From the NCBI RefSeq assembly GCF_000687915.1, contig NZ_JHZY01000002.1, positions 558,001 through 622,000 of the forward strand: DNA of 64,000 nucleotides, written 5' to 3'. Made by a program: the position numbers and the translations under genes. Shown here one piece after another: positions 42,854 through 52,334 of this stretch. Origin of the DNA: Leeuwenhoekiella sp. MAR_2009_132 (lineage in GTDB: Bacteria > Bacteroidota > Bacteroidia > Flavobacteriales > Flavobacteriaceae). A model generated the notes under the pieces. The model was not told where the DNA came from, ran no database searches, and saw only the letters and a list, made by a program, of their open reading frames with translations. Within the stretch, counting starts at the first letter, position 1. Each line of letters starts with the position of its first letter.

Positions 42854-43879
42854 TTAAACTTCTAATTCTGACGGATCTTCTTTATTACCGTTAGGATATA
42901 AGGCAAAGCGTTTCATTTTCGCGTCGTGGGTATGCTCAGGTGAAGGCCACGGCCATCCACCAAATTCTGTTTCCTGAAAATTTCTGAAAGCATTTTCGAT
43001 ATCACTTCTTGAATTGCCTACAAAGGGTCCGTGTTTTACGACGTGCTCGTTTATGGGCATTCCTTCAAGTAGTAAAAGTGATGCAGGAACATTTGTATTA
43101 GTAAGTGTTAAATCTTGTGAGGCTTCTGCCTGTATCTCGTGCATAACCGGTATGGTAAATTCTTCAGAAATAAGTGTATTACCCTCATAAAAATATAATG
43201 AACGGTTAGCGCCTTCTTTTCCCTTAGGAAGTGTAAATGTCGCTTCAGCATCTAATGTTATCAGCCAAATGTTTATTCCGTTTTTAGGATTTGCTGCCCA
43301 GGAGTCTGGCGCAGGGTCTAATGCTCTTTGATTCTTATAAGTACCCGCAATAAGGGTTATGCTAATGTTATTGTTATGTTTATCCTTAAGATTAATAACC
43401 GGAATATTCTCGTGCCACATCATCCCAAAATAAGGAGCTACACCTTTACTTTTTGCAGGTAAATTCAACCATATTTGAAAAAGCAGCAGGGGATTTTTGT
43501 CTTCGGTATTGAGTAGTGGAAACATTTCACTGTGTTGTACACCTTTTCCGGCTGTCATCCACTGTACATCACCATTTCCAAATCTACCGGCAGCGCCTAG
43601 CGAATCTGAGTGATCTACAAATCCCTGTTGTGCTATAGTAACTGTTTCAAAACCTACGTGCGGGTGTGCCGGAAATCCCGGTATTTTAGAGCCGTGGTAC
43701 ATCGCCCAGCCATCTTTCTGAACAAAATCCTGACCCAAATTACGACCTGCTAAAGATGCTTCAGGTCCTAAATTACCATTGCCTTTAGGGTAACTATCGT
43801 GGTGAAAAGCACAAAAAAGAAATGGATCTTGAGTTTCCCACTGGTTCTGAAGTTGTTTTATTTTAATAATAGCAGCCAT
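42854..43879 (-). CDS. Pirin-family cupin protein
   Basis: A 341-residue double-cupin protein. The first cupin has GFPAHPHVGFETVTIAQQG and GDVQWMTAGKGVQHSEMFP, which supply the His/Glu metal ligands of pirins. The second lacks clear ligands. It is longer than the usual 230-290 residues, with the extra length mainly in the C-terminal half. Pirins bind Fe and some act as quercetin dioxygenases; the bacterial role varies. The gene is monocistronic and divergent from yjbQ. Confidence 0.85.
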   Translation of the reverse strand: MAAIIKIKQLQNQWETQDPFLFCAFHHDSYPKGNGNLGPEASLAGRNLGQDFVQKDGWAMYHGSKIPGFPAHPHVGFETVTIAQQGFVDHSDSLGAAGRFGNGDVQWMTAGKGVQHSEMFPLLNTEDKNPLLLFQIWLNLPAKSKGVAPYFGMMWHENIPVINLKDKHNNNISITLIAGTYKNQRALDPAPDSWAANPKNGINIWLITLDAEATFTLPKGKEGANRSLYFYEGNTLISEEFTIPVMHEIQAEASQDLTLTNTNVPASLLLLEGMPINEHVVKHGPFVGNSRSDIENAFRNFQETEFGGWPWPSPEHTHDAKMKRFALYPNGNKEDPSELEV

Positions 43880-44027
43880 AGATTTAATTTCTAAAAGAGT
43901 ACACTAAGTTAGGTGACCCAACCCGTAACTGAAACATTAAATGTAAGCACTTATTCACAGTCATCTATTAAAGACCAATTCAAAATTTGTAATTTTCAAC
44001 AATACACAATTTAAAATCTTAAGGGCA

Positions 44028-44450
44028 GTGAAATTTTTTCAGAAGGAAATACAGTTAAAGCGACGAGCTAGAGGTTTTCATTTAATCACAAATGAGATTA
44101 CAACTCATTTAGAAGAGTTGAGAACAATAAAAATAGGGCAATTACAGGTATTTATTAAACATACGTCTGCCAGCCTTACTATAAATGAAAATGCAGATCC
44201 TACAGTACGGGAAGATTTTGAAAGTCATATGAATAAAATGGTTCCCGAAAATGCACCTTATTATATACACACCTACGAAGGGCCAGATGATATGCCGGCG
44301 CACATCAAAGCATCGCTGATGGGAGCTTCGGTGACAATACCCATTACAAACGGAAAATTAAATCTGGGAATCTGGCAGGGTATTTATCTTTGTGAACACC
44401 GTAATCACGGTGGCTCACGAAGTGTTGTACTAACATTATTTGGTGACTAG
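44028..44450 (+). CDS. YjbQ-family protein (secondary thiamine-phosphate synthase-like)
   Basis: A 140-residue protein of the UPF0047/YjbQ family, with VFIKHTSASLTINENADPTVREDFE, HIKASLMGASVTIPITNGKL and LGIWQGIYLCEHRNHGGSRSV. Homologues have weak thiamine-phosphate synthase activity when overexpressed, but the true role is unsettled. The start is GTG, with AAGGG just upstream. The last 15 bases overlap the end of the convergent HAD gene. Confidence 0.92.
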   Translation: MKFFQKEIQLKRRARGFHLITNEITTHLEELRTIKIGQLQVFIKHTSASLTINENADPTVREDFESHMNKMVPENAPYYIHTYEGPDDMPAHIKASLMGASVTIPITNGKLNLGIWQGIYLCEHRNHGGSRSVVLTLFGD

Positions 44451-45257
44451 CTGCTCTTTAGCTTCAATTAGCTGGCTTAAAATGTATTCTACGCCACCCT
44501 CGTTGTTGCTTTTAGTACTATAATTAGCTGCCTTGGTAATATTAGGATGTGCATTCTGCATAGCATAGCTAAAGTGAGCCAACTCCATCATTTCGATGTC
44601 ATTATTGTAGTCACCAAAGACCATAGTCTCATCTTTAGAAATATTTAATTTATTCTGAAGGATTTTAAGTGCGCGACCTTTATCTGTATTGAGATGACTT
44701 AAATCTAGCCAGTTTTCTCCAGAAACTTTTGCCTTAATTTTATCTTCTAAGTGTCGTACTTCGGGATACGTAGTTGTTTCTGAACCACCAAAACTGTAAA
44801 CAGCTATCTTAAAGAAATCATCGTCTTCGATTTGCGTTAGGTCCTCTACACGGTCATATTTAAAATAATACTCGTTAAAGATATTTAGGAATTTGTCGTG
44901 CTCAGATTCTACATACGCCTGTTTTTTTCCGCATAGAACAATATGTGCATCATCTATTTTACGCATACGACGTATTAAATCGTGAACCGTTTGCGTGTCT
45001 ATAGTACAAGTATCTGTTACTTCTTCTGCGATTACGGTCATTCCGCCATTTTCTGCGATTATGGTAATCTCATCTTTAATAGGCTCTAACTTGTGAATCA
45101 TACTGTAGTATTGTCTTCCGCTTGCGGCTACAAATTGTACATTATGCTTTTTAAGTTGTTCAAACTGCTCAAAAAATAAAGAACTCACAGCTCCTTGATC
45201 ATTAAGGAGTGTACCGTCCATATCTGAGACTACTAATTTTACATGTGATAAATCCAT
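44436..45257 (-). CDS. Cof-type HAD phosphatase
   Basis: A 273-residue HAD hydrolase of the Cof/sugar-phosphatase type. Motif I is VVSDMDGTLLND, motif II VAASGRQYYSM, motif III contains LSHLNTDKGRALKIL, and motif IV MVFGDYNNDIEMM. The cap is of the large C2 type between motifs II and III. The start is the ATG giving MDLSHVKLVV; the frame extends nine codons further without family match. Substrates of such enzymes are typically sugar phosphates or flavin precursors. The gene ends inside yjbQ by 15 bases. Confidence 0.9.
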   Translation of the reverse strand: MDLSHVKLVVSDMDGTLLNDQGAVSSLFFEQFEQLKKHNVQFVAASGRQYYSMIHKLEPIKDEITIIAENGGMTVIAEEVTDTCTIDTQTVHDLIRRMRKIDDAHIVLCGKKQAYVESEHDKFLNIFNEYYFKYDRVEDLTQIEDDDFFKIAVYSFGGSETTTYPEVRHLEDKIKAKVSGENWLDLSHLNTDKGRALKILQNKLNISKDETMVFGDYNNDIEMMELAHFSYAMQNAHPNITKAANYSTKSNNEGGVEYILSQLIEAKEQLVTK

Positions 45258-45356
45258 AAGCGCGAAAATAACCCATACTCGCAACCTGACCGAATTTCTA
45301 ACATTAAGAGTATCTTAAATTCTTAATATGTCTGTTTTTATAGATTGAGAACACGA

Positions 45357-46847
45357 TTAATACTTAGCGCCCTGCGCTATATTTTTACTTGCTTTTTCAA
45401 TAAAAACACGTAAATCTTCATTTGCATTTTTCAAATCTTCGTTGCGCAAATACATCATATGACCACTGCGATAGCCTTTAAAATCTATACGGTTTGTAAA
45501 CTTACCATTGAGGTTTATCTGGCTCATAATATACTTGGCGTTAAAATAGGTACAGGCACCGTCATAATAACCTGATTGAACCAAAAGATGCAGATTTGAG
45601 TTCATAGCCATTGCTTCGCGTAAATCTGAACCAGAGTGGTTGTTACTACGATCCCAGGGTCTAACGTCGCCAAACATATCATATGTTAGATCTGTTTTAA
45701 AATTGAGTTCCTGAGTCATATAATAATTGATTGCCGGCGTAAAACTATGTAGCCAGGAAGTAAGTTCGCTGTTGTAATCTGGAGATGAGCCAGCATCAGC
45801 GATATCCAGACCTTTGTATCTGGAGTCAAGACGTCCTATGGTAAATCCTTCCTGATCGCGCAATAAATCTTTCCAGAAATAGTCAAACGGTACAGCAAGA
45901 TTGTTTTGTTTTACGGTTTTTTGCGATAAACCAGAGTAGAAGGCTGTTTTTTCTATAGCGGTACTGCGTTCTGCTTCGGTAGCATAACCGCCTTTAGCCA
46001 GTACCGGAAGCAATTCATTTACAGCATAGGCTTCAACTTCAGGAAGCACTTCTAGTAAATCCTTATTTTGAAGGGCAGGAGGTAGGGCTTTGTGATACCA
46101 AGCAGCGGCTGCAAAATAAGGCAGACGGTTTGCAATTTCTACAGGACCTTCAAATTCAAAGCCTATTTCTGTAGGTGATACTAGAATCACACCGTTTAAA
46201 TACATCCATTTGTTTTGCTGCAATTCCATAGCCAAACCCGAAACACGTGTTGTACCATAACTTTCACCAATTAAAAACTTTGGAGATCTCCAGCGGTTGT
46301 GGCGGGTAACAAAAGTATTGACCCAGGTGGCCAAATAACTTATGTCTGCATTTACTCCAAAGAATTGTTTGCGATCTGGCATTTCTCCCTTTTTATTGGG
46401 AAGCATTCTGCTGTAACCTGTATTTACCGGGTTTATAAAAACAATATCTGCTACGTCTAAAATCGAATTGGGATTGTCTTTAATTCCATAAGGTTGTACC
46501 GGGAATCCTTCATCGGTTATTTTAAGGATTCTTGGGCCGGTATAGGCAATATGCATCCATACCGAAGCAGAACCGGGACCACCATTAAAGCTTATAACCA
46601 GTGGGCGTGTCTGGTCATCTTTAATATCTGTTCGTGTGTAGTAGGTATAGTTTAAAGTAGCTACAGGATTTCCTGACTCATCCCAAACCGGCTGAAAACC
46701 CAACTCCGCTTTATACGGAATACTTTTACCTTTAATGGTAACATTGTGATTAGATATTATAGTAGTATCTACAGGGACTTTCATTTTTTGGGCAACTGCC
46801 GAAAAGCATATGGTTAATGATAAAAGAAGCGTAATTTTTAATTTCAT
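45357..46847 (-). CDS. Secreted S10-family serine carboxypeptidase
   Basis: A 496-residue exported peptidase (signal peptide ending SAVAQ). The S10 signatures are FNGGPGSASVWMH (oxyanion hole), FLIGESYGTTR (Ser nucleophile), VQSGYYDGACTYFNAKYI (Asp) and YRSGHMMYLR (His). It probably removes C-terminal residues from peptides in the periplasm. It follows the amidohydrolase gene by 45 bases on the same strand, so the two are likely one operon serving breakdown of peptides or related amides (inference). Confidence 0.92.
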   Translation of the reverse strand: MKLKITLLLSLTICFSAVAQKMKVPVDTTIISNHNVTIKGKSIPYKAELGFQPVWDESGNPVATLNYTYYTRTDIKDDQTRPLVISFNGGPGSASVWMHIAYTGPRILKITDEGFPVQPYGIKDNPNSILDVADIVFINPVNTGYSRMLPNKKGEMPDRKQFFGVNADISYLATWVNTFVTRHNRWRSPKFLIGESYGTTRVSGLAMELQQNKWMYLNGVILVSPTEIGFEFEGPVEIANRLPYFAAAAWYHKALPPALQNKDLLEVLPEVEAYAVNELLPVLAKGGYATEAERSTAIEKTAFYSGLSQKTVKQNNLAVPFDYFWKDLLRDQEGFTIGRLDSRYKGLDIADAGSSPDYNSELTSWLHSFTPAINYYMTQELNFKTDLTYDMFGDVRPWDRSNNHSGSDLREAMAMNSNLHLLVQSGYYDGACTYFNAKYIMSQINLNGKFTNRIDFKGYRSGHMMYLRNEDLKNANEDLRVFIEKASKNIAQGAKY

Positions 46848-46892
46848 GATACTGTAGTTGTTTGATATGTGAACATTCAGGATTGTATAAAT

Positions 46893-48296
46893 TTAATATT
46901 TTGATGCTTTTAGCAAACTGTCTAATTCCCGCCTGTTAAATGATTTTCCGGCTTTTATAACCTCAAAAATATCCTGAGTACTTTTAATATCTTTTAAAGG
47001 ATTTGCATTTAATAAAAGTAAATCTGCTTGTGCTCCGCTTTGTATTTTCGGAATCGTCTTATTTAAGAATTGAGCTCCGTTTTGAGAAGAAGTTTTAAGT
47101 GCTTCAAGCGGACTCAAACCTGCATTTACTAAAGCTTCGAGTTCTTGGTGTAAAGATATACCGGGATAGATATAAGAATTGTAAGCCCCACAGTCTGAAC
47201 CTGCAAGAAGGCCTACCTTATTTTTATTCAATTCGCCGGTTAGCTTAACAAATGTAGAATCTAATTTTTTCCGCATTCGTACAAATTCTGGTGAGGCGCC
47301 TAGTGCACTGTTAATACGACCTTCGTAAGTTTTTTGAACTCCGGAACCTATATAACTTAAATAATCGTCAGACGTATGATCTTGCTCATCAAGGTAACTT
47401 AAGGTATGGCCAATATGTAGTGTAGGCACAACGTATACATTACGCTCATTCAGGCTATTAAAAGTTTTAAGAGCAGCAGCATCAGAATAGGTCTTCATAA
47501 CCTGATCTAAGGAGGTCCAGAAACCTGTTTCACCTTTTTTTACAGCTTCCGTTATGGCTACCTCTTCTCGTGAACACCCTTTTAAAATGTAATACAAGTG
47601 TTCTATTGCGTCTATTCCTGCCTCGGTAGTTTCTTCTAGTGTAACCGAATAGGGCATATGCCCACTTGTGATTATGTTTCGACTTTCGGCCTCTTTAATG
47701 GTTTGTAAGTAATTTTCCGCGGAAATTTTACTGTCGTAAATTTTTACAAAATCTACATTTAAAGCTTGAAGCGAATCGAGCGCACGGTTAATTTCTTCAA
47801 GATTTGAAACTTCTAAAGATCCTGCCCAGGTTGCGCCGGGACCATCTATTTTAGGACCCGAAGTATATATTGTAGGTCCGTTTAAAGAACCGGCAGCCAT
47901 TGCATTTTGCCACTCGTGTACCGCAGTGGTTAAATCTCCACCGGCATCGCGTACTGTGGTAATTCCGTTTGCCAGGTAGAGGTTTAAAAACTTTTTATTT
48001 TCTTCTATTAGACTATCTCCACCGCGAAAATGTACATGATTGTCCCACAAACCCGGCATTAGATATTTACCTGTTCCGTCAATTTGGGTTTTAGCAGCGC
48101 TGGTTAGCAAATCTTTAGTGCGTACAATAGAGTGAATGGTATCTGCATTTATAAATACCGATTGTTCATTAAGAATTTCACCGCTTTCTAAATTGAGAAT
48201 ATTCACATTATGAATTACCAAATCAAAAACAGGAGCTTTAGAGGTACAGGAAATTAGAAATAAAGAAGCAGTGAATAGAAGTAGCGATTTATTCAT
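46893..48296 (-). CDS. Amidohydrolase-family lipoprotein (imidazolonepropionase-like)
   Basis: A 467-residue lipoprotein (lipobox LISC, Cys17) with the amidohydrolase barrel. Metal ligands are seen in MPGLWDNHVHF (HxH), ITSGHMPYSV, IEHLYYIL and LAGSDCGAYN (Asp). The small beta domain is split between the N-terminus and the C-terminal GAQADLLLLNANPL. Members act on cyclic amides or on peptides such as Xaa-Pro and cyclic imides. The neighbouring secreted carboxypeptidase suggests peptide turnover, but the substrate is not known. Confidence 0.9.
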   Translation of the reverse strand: MNKSLLLFTASLFLISCTSKAPVFDLVIHNVNILNLESGEILNEQSVFINADTIHSIVRTKDLLTSAAKTQIDGTGKYLMPGLWDNHVHFRGGDSLIEENKKFLNLYLANGITTVRDAGGDLTTAVHEWQNAMAAGSLNGPTIYTSGPKIDGPGATWAGSLEVSNLEEINRALDSLQALNVDFVKIYDSKISAENYLQTIKEAESRNIITSGHMPYSVTLEETTEAGIDAIEHLYYILKGCSREEVAITEAVKKGETGFWTSLDQVMKTYSDAAALKTFNSLNERNVYVVPTLHIGHTLSYLDEQDHTSDDYLSYIGSGVQKTYEGRINSALGASPEFVRMRKKLDSTFVKLTGELNKNKVGLLAGSDCGAYNSYIYPGISLHQELEALVNAGLSPLEALKTSSQNGAQFLNKTIPKIQSGAQADLLLLNANPLKDIKSTQDIFEVIKAGKSFNRRELDSLLKASKY

Positions 48297-48360
48297 AAAT
48301 CATATTTTAATTTAAAGCATTCAAAATACGGAGATTCTCTAAATAAATTGGGGTAAACTA

Positions 48361-48385
48361 AAAAAGAGCCCAAAAGGGCTCTTTT
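48361..48385 (-). terminator. Intrinsic terminator of gnd
   Basis: AAAAGAGCCC pairs with GGGCTCTTTT around AAAA, 20 bases past the gnd stop, with a T-rich run on the minus strand. Confidence 0.85.
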
Positions 48386-48405
48386 AAATTATATTTTATG
48401 GTGTT

Positions 48406-49818
48406 TTATTTTCCCCACTCTGTGTGAAAAATACCTTCGCGATCTATACGCTCATAGGTGTGCGAACCAAAGTTATCACGCTGCGCCTGAATAAGGTTAA
48501 GTGGCAATAAACTTGATGTGTACGCTTCAAAATAATTTAAAGAAGCAGACAATCCCGGAACCGGAATACCACTTAATGCAGCATAAGAAACCGTTGCTCT
48601 CACAGAAGTCATAGTCTCTTGTACCTTGGGTACAAATGAAGGTGCTAATAATAAGTTAGGTAATGATTTATCTGAAATATATGCTTCAGAAATCGAGTCT
48701 AATAAACCAGATCTAATGATACAACCGGCTCTCCATATTTTTGCGATAACAGACATGTCAAGATCGTACTCATATTCTTTAGATGCATCTGCAAGCTGGT
48801 GTAAACCCTGTGCATAAGCAACTATAAAGGAGAAGTACAAAGACTCTTCTGCCATTGCGATTAATTTGTCTTTGTCTATAGCCTGTGGTTCTGGTCTACT
48901 GTATAATTTATCGGCAACAATACGTTCTTCTTTTAATGCCGAAATCTCCCTCATACTCACCGCAACATCTATCGTAGGTACAGGTATTCCCAGATCCATC
49001 GCGTTTTGTGAGGTCCATTTACCGGTTCCCTTTTGTTTGGCTTTATCAAGAATCATATCTACCAGAGCACCATCACCTAAATCGTCTTTTTGAGCAAAAA
49101 TTTCGGCAGTAATCTCAACTAAAAACGATTGTAAACGGCCATTATTCCATTTATCAAAAATTTGGTGCAATTCATCATTGCTCAAATTCAAAGCTTTTTT
49201 CAGCAGATCATAAATTTCTGAAGTAAGTTGCATCATTCCGTATTCGATACCATTGTGAACCATTTTCACATAATTTCCGGCAGATTTTGGTCCTAAATGC
49301 GCAACACAAGGTTCTCCTTTAAATTTTGCTGCAACCGCTTCAAAAATAGGTTTGATGTGGGTATATGCTTCTGCATCACCACCCGGCATTATACTAGGGC
49401 CTTTACGAGCTCCTTCTGCGCCACCACTTACACCGGCTCCAAAGAAATTAATGCCCTTTTCTTTTAAATACGCTTCACGACGATCTGTATCTGTAAAAAA
49501 TGAGTTACCGCCATCTATAATGATATCACCTTTATCTAAGTGAGGAAGTAAGGTTTCTATTACCTGATCTACAATTTTACCTGCAGGAACCAGCAACATA
49601 ATTTTTCGCGGAGCGGAAAGCGCATTTACAAAAGTGGTAATGTCTGAAGAGGCATCTACCTTAGCCAGATCACCACCTTCTTTTTTGAGTGCATCTACTT
49701 TTTCTTGATCTAGATCATAACCGTAAGCCTTAAAATTGTTGTCTGCGACGTTTAAAATAAAGTTACGTCCCATTACACCGAGACCTACAAGGCCAAAATC
49801 ATAATTTTTATGCTCCAT
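48406..49818 (-). CDS. gnd: 6-phosphogluconate dehydrogenase (decarboxylating)
   Basis: It oxidises and decarboxylates 6-phosphogluconate to ribulose 5-phosphate, yielding NADPH. Motifs are GLVGLGVMGRNFILN (dinucleotide binding), GAGVSGGAEGARKGPSIMPGG, HNGIEYGMMQL, ILDKAKQKGTGKWTSQNA, and the C-terminal NFGSHTYERIDREGIFHTEW. The 470-residue length is that of the long, dimeric form. It is divergent from zwf and pgl across 206 bases; together the three encode the whole oxidative pentose phosphate branch. Confidence 0.98.
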   Translation of the reverse strand: MEHKNYDFGLVGLGVMGRNFILNVADNNFKAYGYDLDQEKVDALKKEGGDLAKVDASSDITTFVNALSAPRKIMLLVPAGKIVDQVIETLLPHLDKGDIIIDGGNSFFTDTDRREAYLKEKGINFFGAGVSGGAEGARKGPSIMPGGDAEAYTHIKPIFEAVAAKFKGEPCVAHLGPKSAGNYVKMVHNGIEYGMMQLTSEIYDLLKKALNLSNDELHQIFDKWNNGRLQSFLVEITAEIFAQKDDLGDGALVDMILDKAKQKGTGKWTSQNAMDLGIPVPTIDVAVSMREISALKEERIVADKLYSRPEPQAIDKDKLIAMAEESLYFSFIVAYAQGLHQLADASKEYEYDLDMSVIAKIWRAGCIIRSGLLDSISEAYISDKSLPNLLLAPSFVPKVQETMTSVRATVSYAALSGIPVPGLSASLNYFEAYTSSLLPLNLIQAQRDNFGSHTYERIDREGIFHTEWGK

Positions 49819-49872
49819 AATAATTAGTTATTGTTCTTTTTAATTTGCACTATAATGTTTTTATAAAGCCTC

Positions 49873-49901
49873 TTGTGTGCAGATAAGATGCCTTATTTTT
49901 G
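49873..49901 (+). promoter_or_regulatory. Promoter for zwf-pgl (TTG, 18 bases, TATTTTTG)
   Basis: TTG at 49873-49875 and an exact TAnnTTTG at 49894-49901 with 18 bases between. The implied leader to the zwf ATG is about 115 bases, longer than at other promoters here, so a second start site is possible. Confidence 0.55.
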
Positions 49902-50024
49902 TATTGGTTATTGCCAAAATTAAATGATAACATTGACTTATTACTGCTTTATTCTATAAACTCATGTTATAATTACAGATAACCAATTAAGACTACAAAA
50001 ATCAATAAAAAACCAATATTCTTT

Positions 50025-51563
50025 ATGAATTCTACATCAAATCAACTGCTGGTCATTTTTGGAGCTTCGGGAGACCTCACAGCTCGTAAATTAATACCTG
50101 CATTATATCATTTATATGAAGGCGGGCACTTTCCTGAAAATTTTGTCGTTTTAGGTGCAAGCCGCAGTGATATGAGTGACGAAGAATTTCGTAAAAAAGT
50201 TGTTTATGAAAGTCCGTATTTAAAAGAAGAAGTTAAAAAGAAAGATAAGGAGTTCATTAAGAAATTTGCAGACCTGTTGTATTATCAGGATTTAGGCGAT
50301 GATTATGACTCAGATTATACAGATCTTAAAAAACGTATAGAATCACTTGACAAAGAGTGTGGTACAGACGGCAGTTTTATGTTTTACCTCTCTACACCAC
50401 CAAGTTTATATGAGCCTATTGCAAAAAATCTTACCGATCAGGGATTAACTAAAGGATCTGGCTCTGATAAAGGCTTTAGACGTATAATAGTAGAAAAACC
50501 ATTTGGGTATAGCCTAGCAACTGCTCAGGAATTAAATAAAGGTCTTCAGAAGTATTTTAAAGAAAATCAAATTTATCGCATAGATCATTATTTAGGTAAA
50601 GAAACAGTACAAAACCTACTGGTAACTCGTTTTTCAAACTCAATATTTGAGCCGTTATGGAACCGTAACTACATTCATCACGTAGAAATTACCAATGCAG
50701 AAACGGTAGGAGTAGAGAAGCGTGGTGGTTATTATGACAAATCGGGTGCGCTACGAGATATGTTTCAAAGTCACTTGCTGCAGATTGTTTCATTAATTGT
50801 AATGGAGCCGCCTATAAATTCAAATGCTGAAGAAATACGTAATGAGAAAGTAAAGGCTTTAAAGTCTTTACGTATTATGAAGACCGAAAAAGAGCTTTTT
50901 GATAACACCATGCGTGGTCAATATGTGGCTTCTAGTATAGATGGTAAACGCGTAAAAGGCTATAGAGAAGAAGAAGGTGTTGATCCTGAATCTAAAACGG
51001 AAACCTACGCAGCGATCAAGTTTTTTGTAGATAACTGGAGATGGAAGGATACACCATTTTACGTGCGTACCGCTAAGCAAATGCCTACAAAGGTAACGGA
51101 GGTAGTAATTCACTTTAAAACGCCGCATCATCAGGTTTTTAAAGATCAGGATATTAATAATAAAGACAATAAACTCATCATACGCATACAACCAGATGAA
51201 GGTATTCTTATCAAATTTGGTGTAAAAGTACCAGGACAGGGCTTTCAGGTAGAGCGTGCAAATATGGATTTTTATTACAGCAGTCTTGCAGATTCTAATA
51301 TTATGGAAGCCTATGAACGTTTACTACTTGATGCAATGCAAGGTGATGCAACACTATATGCACGTGCAGATGAGGTTGAGGCAGCCTGGGCTTTTGTAGA
51401 TCCTATTTTAGACTATTGGGCAAATGGCAATGATGTAAATACCTATGGGTACCCTGCAGGAACCTGGGGTCCAAAAAACTCAGATGATCTTATAGAAGAT
51501 GCTAATGGGTGGCGCAATCCCGGCGAACTGCTTACAGACGAGACCGGATTCTGTCTTATATAA
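50025..51563 (+). CDS. zwf: Glucose-6-phosphate 1-dehydrogenase
   Basis: It oxidises glucose 6-phosphate to 6-phosphogluconolactone with NAD(P)+. Signatures are LVIFGASGDLTARKLIPALY, VEKPFGYSLATAQELN, and YRIDHYLGKETVQNLLV, which holds the catalytic His and substrate Lys. The late region GPKNSDDLIEDANGWRNP is also typical. At 512 residues it is the usual length. pgl follows 30 bases on, so the lactone is cleared by a co-expressed partner. Confidence 0.98.
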   Translation: MNSTSNQLLVIFGASGDLTARKLIPALYHLYEGGHFPENFVVLGASRSDMSDEEFRKKVVYESPYLKEEVKKKDKEFIKKFADLLYYQDLGDDYDSDYTDLKKRIESLDKECGTDGSFMFYLSTPPSLYEPIAKNLTDQGLTKGSGSDKGFRRIIVEKPFGYSLATAQELNKGLQKYFKENQIYRIDHYLGKETVQNLLVTRFSNSIFEPLWNRNYIHHVEITNAETVGVEKRGGYYDKSGALRDMFQSHLLQIVSLIVMEPPINSNAEEIRNEKVKALKSLRIMKTEKELFDNTMRGQYVASSIDGKRVKGYREEEGVDPESKTETYAAIKFFVDNWRWKDTPFYVRTAKQMPTKVTEVVIHFKTPHHQVFKDQDINNKDNKLIIRIQPDEGILIKFGVKVPGQGFQVERANMDFYYSSLADSNIMEAYERLLLDAMQGDATLYARADEVEAAWAFVDPILDYWANGNDVNTYGYPAGTWGPKNSDDLIEDANGWRNPGELLTDETGFCLI

Positions 51564-51593
51564 ACCGAATTTTAATTAAATATTTCCATACTT

Positions 51594-52304
51594 ATGGACT
51601 TACGTATACAAGAAAACAAGCAACGTGTTGCTGAAGATTTTTCAGAATTTTTTAAAGAATTGTGTTCAACCGGGGAAGAGGTGCATATTGCCCTTTCGGG
51701 CGGAAGCACTCCCAAAATAGTTTTTGATCAACTAGCATCAGAATTTGGTGCAGATATAGACTGGTCAAAAGTAAATTTATACTGGGGCGATGAACGCTGT
51801 GTGCCACCTTCAGATGACGAGAGCAATTATAAAATGACGGTAGAACATCTACTTTCTAAAATCACGATTCCTGAAGCTAATATTTTTAGGATACTAGGGG
51901 AAGATGACCCCGAAAAAGAAGCTAAACGCTACACAAATGTATTACGTGATAATTTACCCACTCTAAATGGAATCCCATGTTTTGATCTCGTTATCTTAGG
52001 AATGGGTGATGATGGGCACACCGCATCTATTTTTCCGCATCAAATTGAATTGTGGGAAATGCCCGAAAGCTGTAAAGTGGCGACGCATCCCGAGAGTGGA
52101 CAAAAACGTATTACCATTACCGGAAAAGTCATCAATGCGGCTAAAACTGTTGCTTTTTTAGTAACCGGAGCGAGCAAAAAAGAAAAAGTATCTGCTATTA
52201 TTAATGAGCGCGAAGATTACAAGAAGTTTCCTGCGAGTCTAGTTGCTCCTAAAAACGGTGAATTGATCTGGTTTTTAGATCAGGACGCGGCAGCAGGTTT
52301 GTAA
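51594..52304 (+). CDS. pgl: 6-phosphogluconolactonase
   Basis: A 236-residue DevB-type lactonase hydrolysing 6-phosphogluconolactone. Motifs are IALSGGSTPKIVFDQL, LYWGDERCVPPSDDESNYKM, and LVILGMGDDGHTASIFP. The C-terminal part has VINAAKTVAFLVTGASKKEKV. It lies 30 bases downstream of zwf in the same operon. Confidence 0.97.
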   Translation: MDLRIQENKQRVAEDFSEFFKELCSTGEEVHIALSGGSTPKIVFDQLASEFGADIDWSKVNLYWGDERCVPPSDDESNYKMTVEHLLSKITIPEANIFRILGEDDPEKEAKRYTNVLRDNLPTLNGIPCFDLVILGMGDDGHTASIFPHQIELWEMPESCKVATHPESGQKRITITGKVINAAKTVAFLVTGASKKEKVSAIINEREDYKKFPASLVAPKNGELIWFLDQDAAAGL

Positions 52305-52334
52305 CTGTTATGTAAATAGAAAATGCTTCGGAAA

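Noticed and set aside
50868..51191. A 107-codon minus-strand frame inside zwf
   Set aside because: It lies wholly within a highly conserved gene and is rich in Phe, Ile and Arg with no domain.
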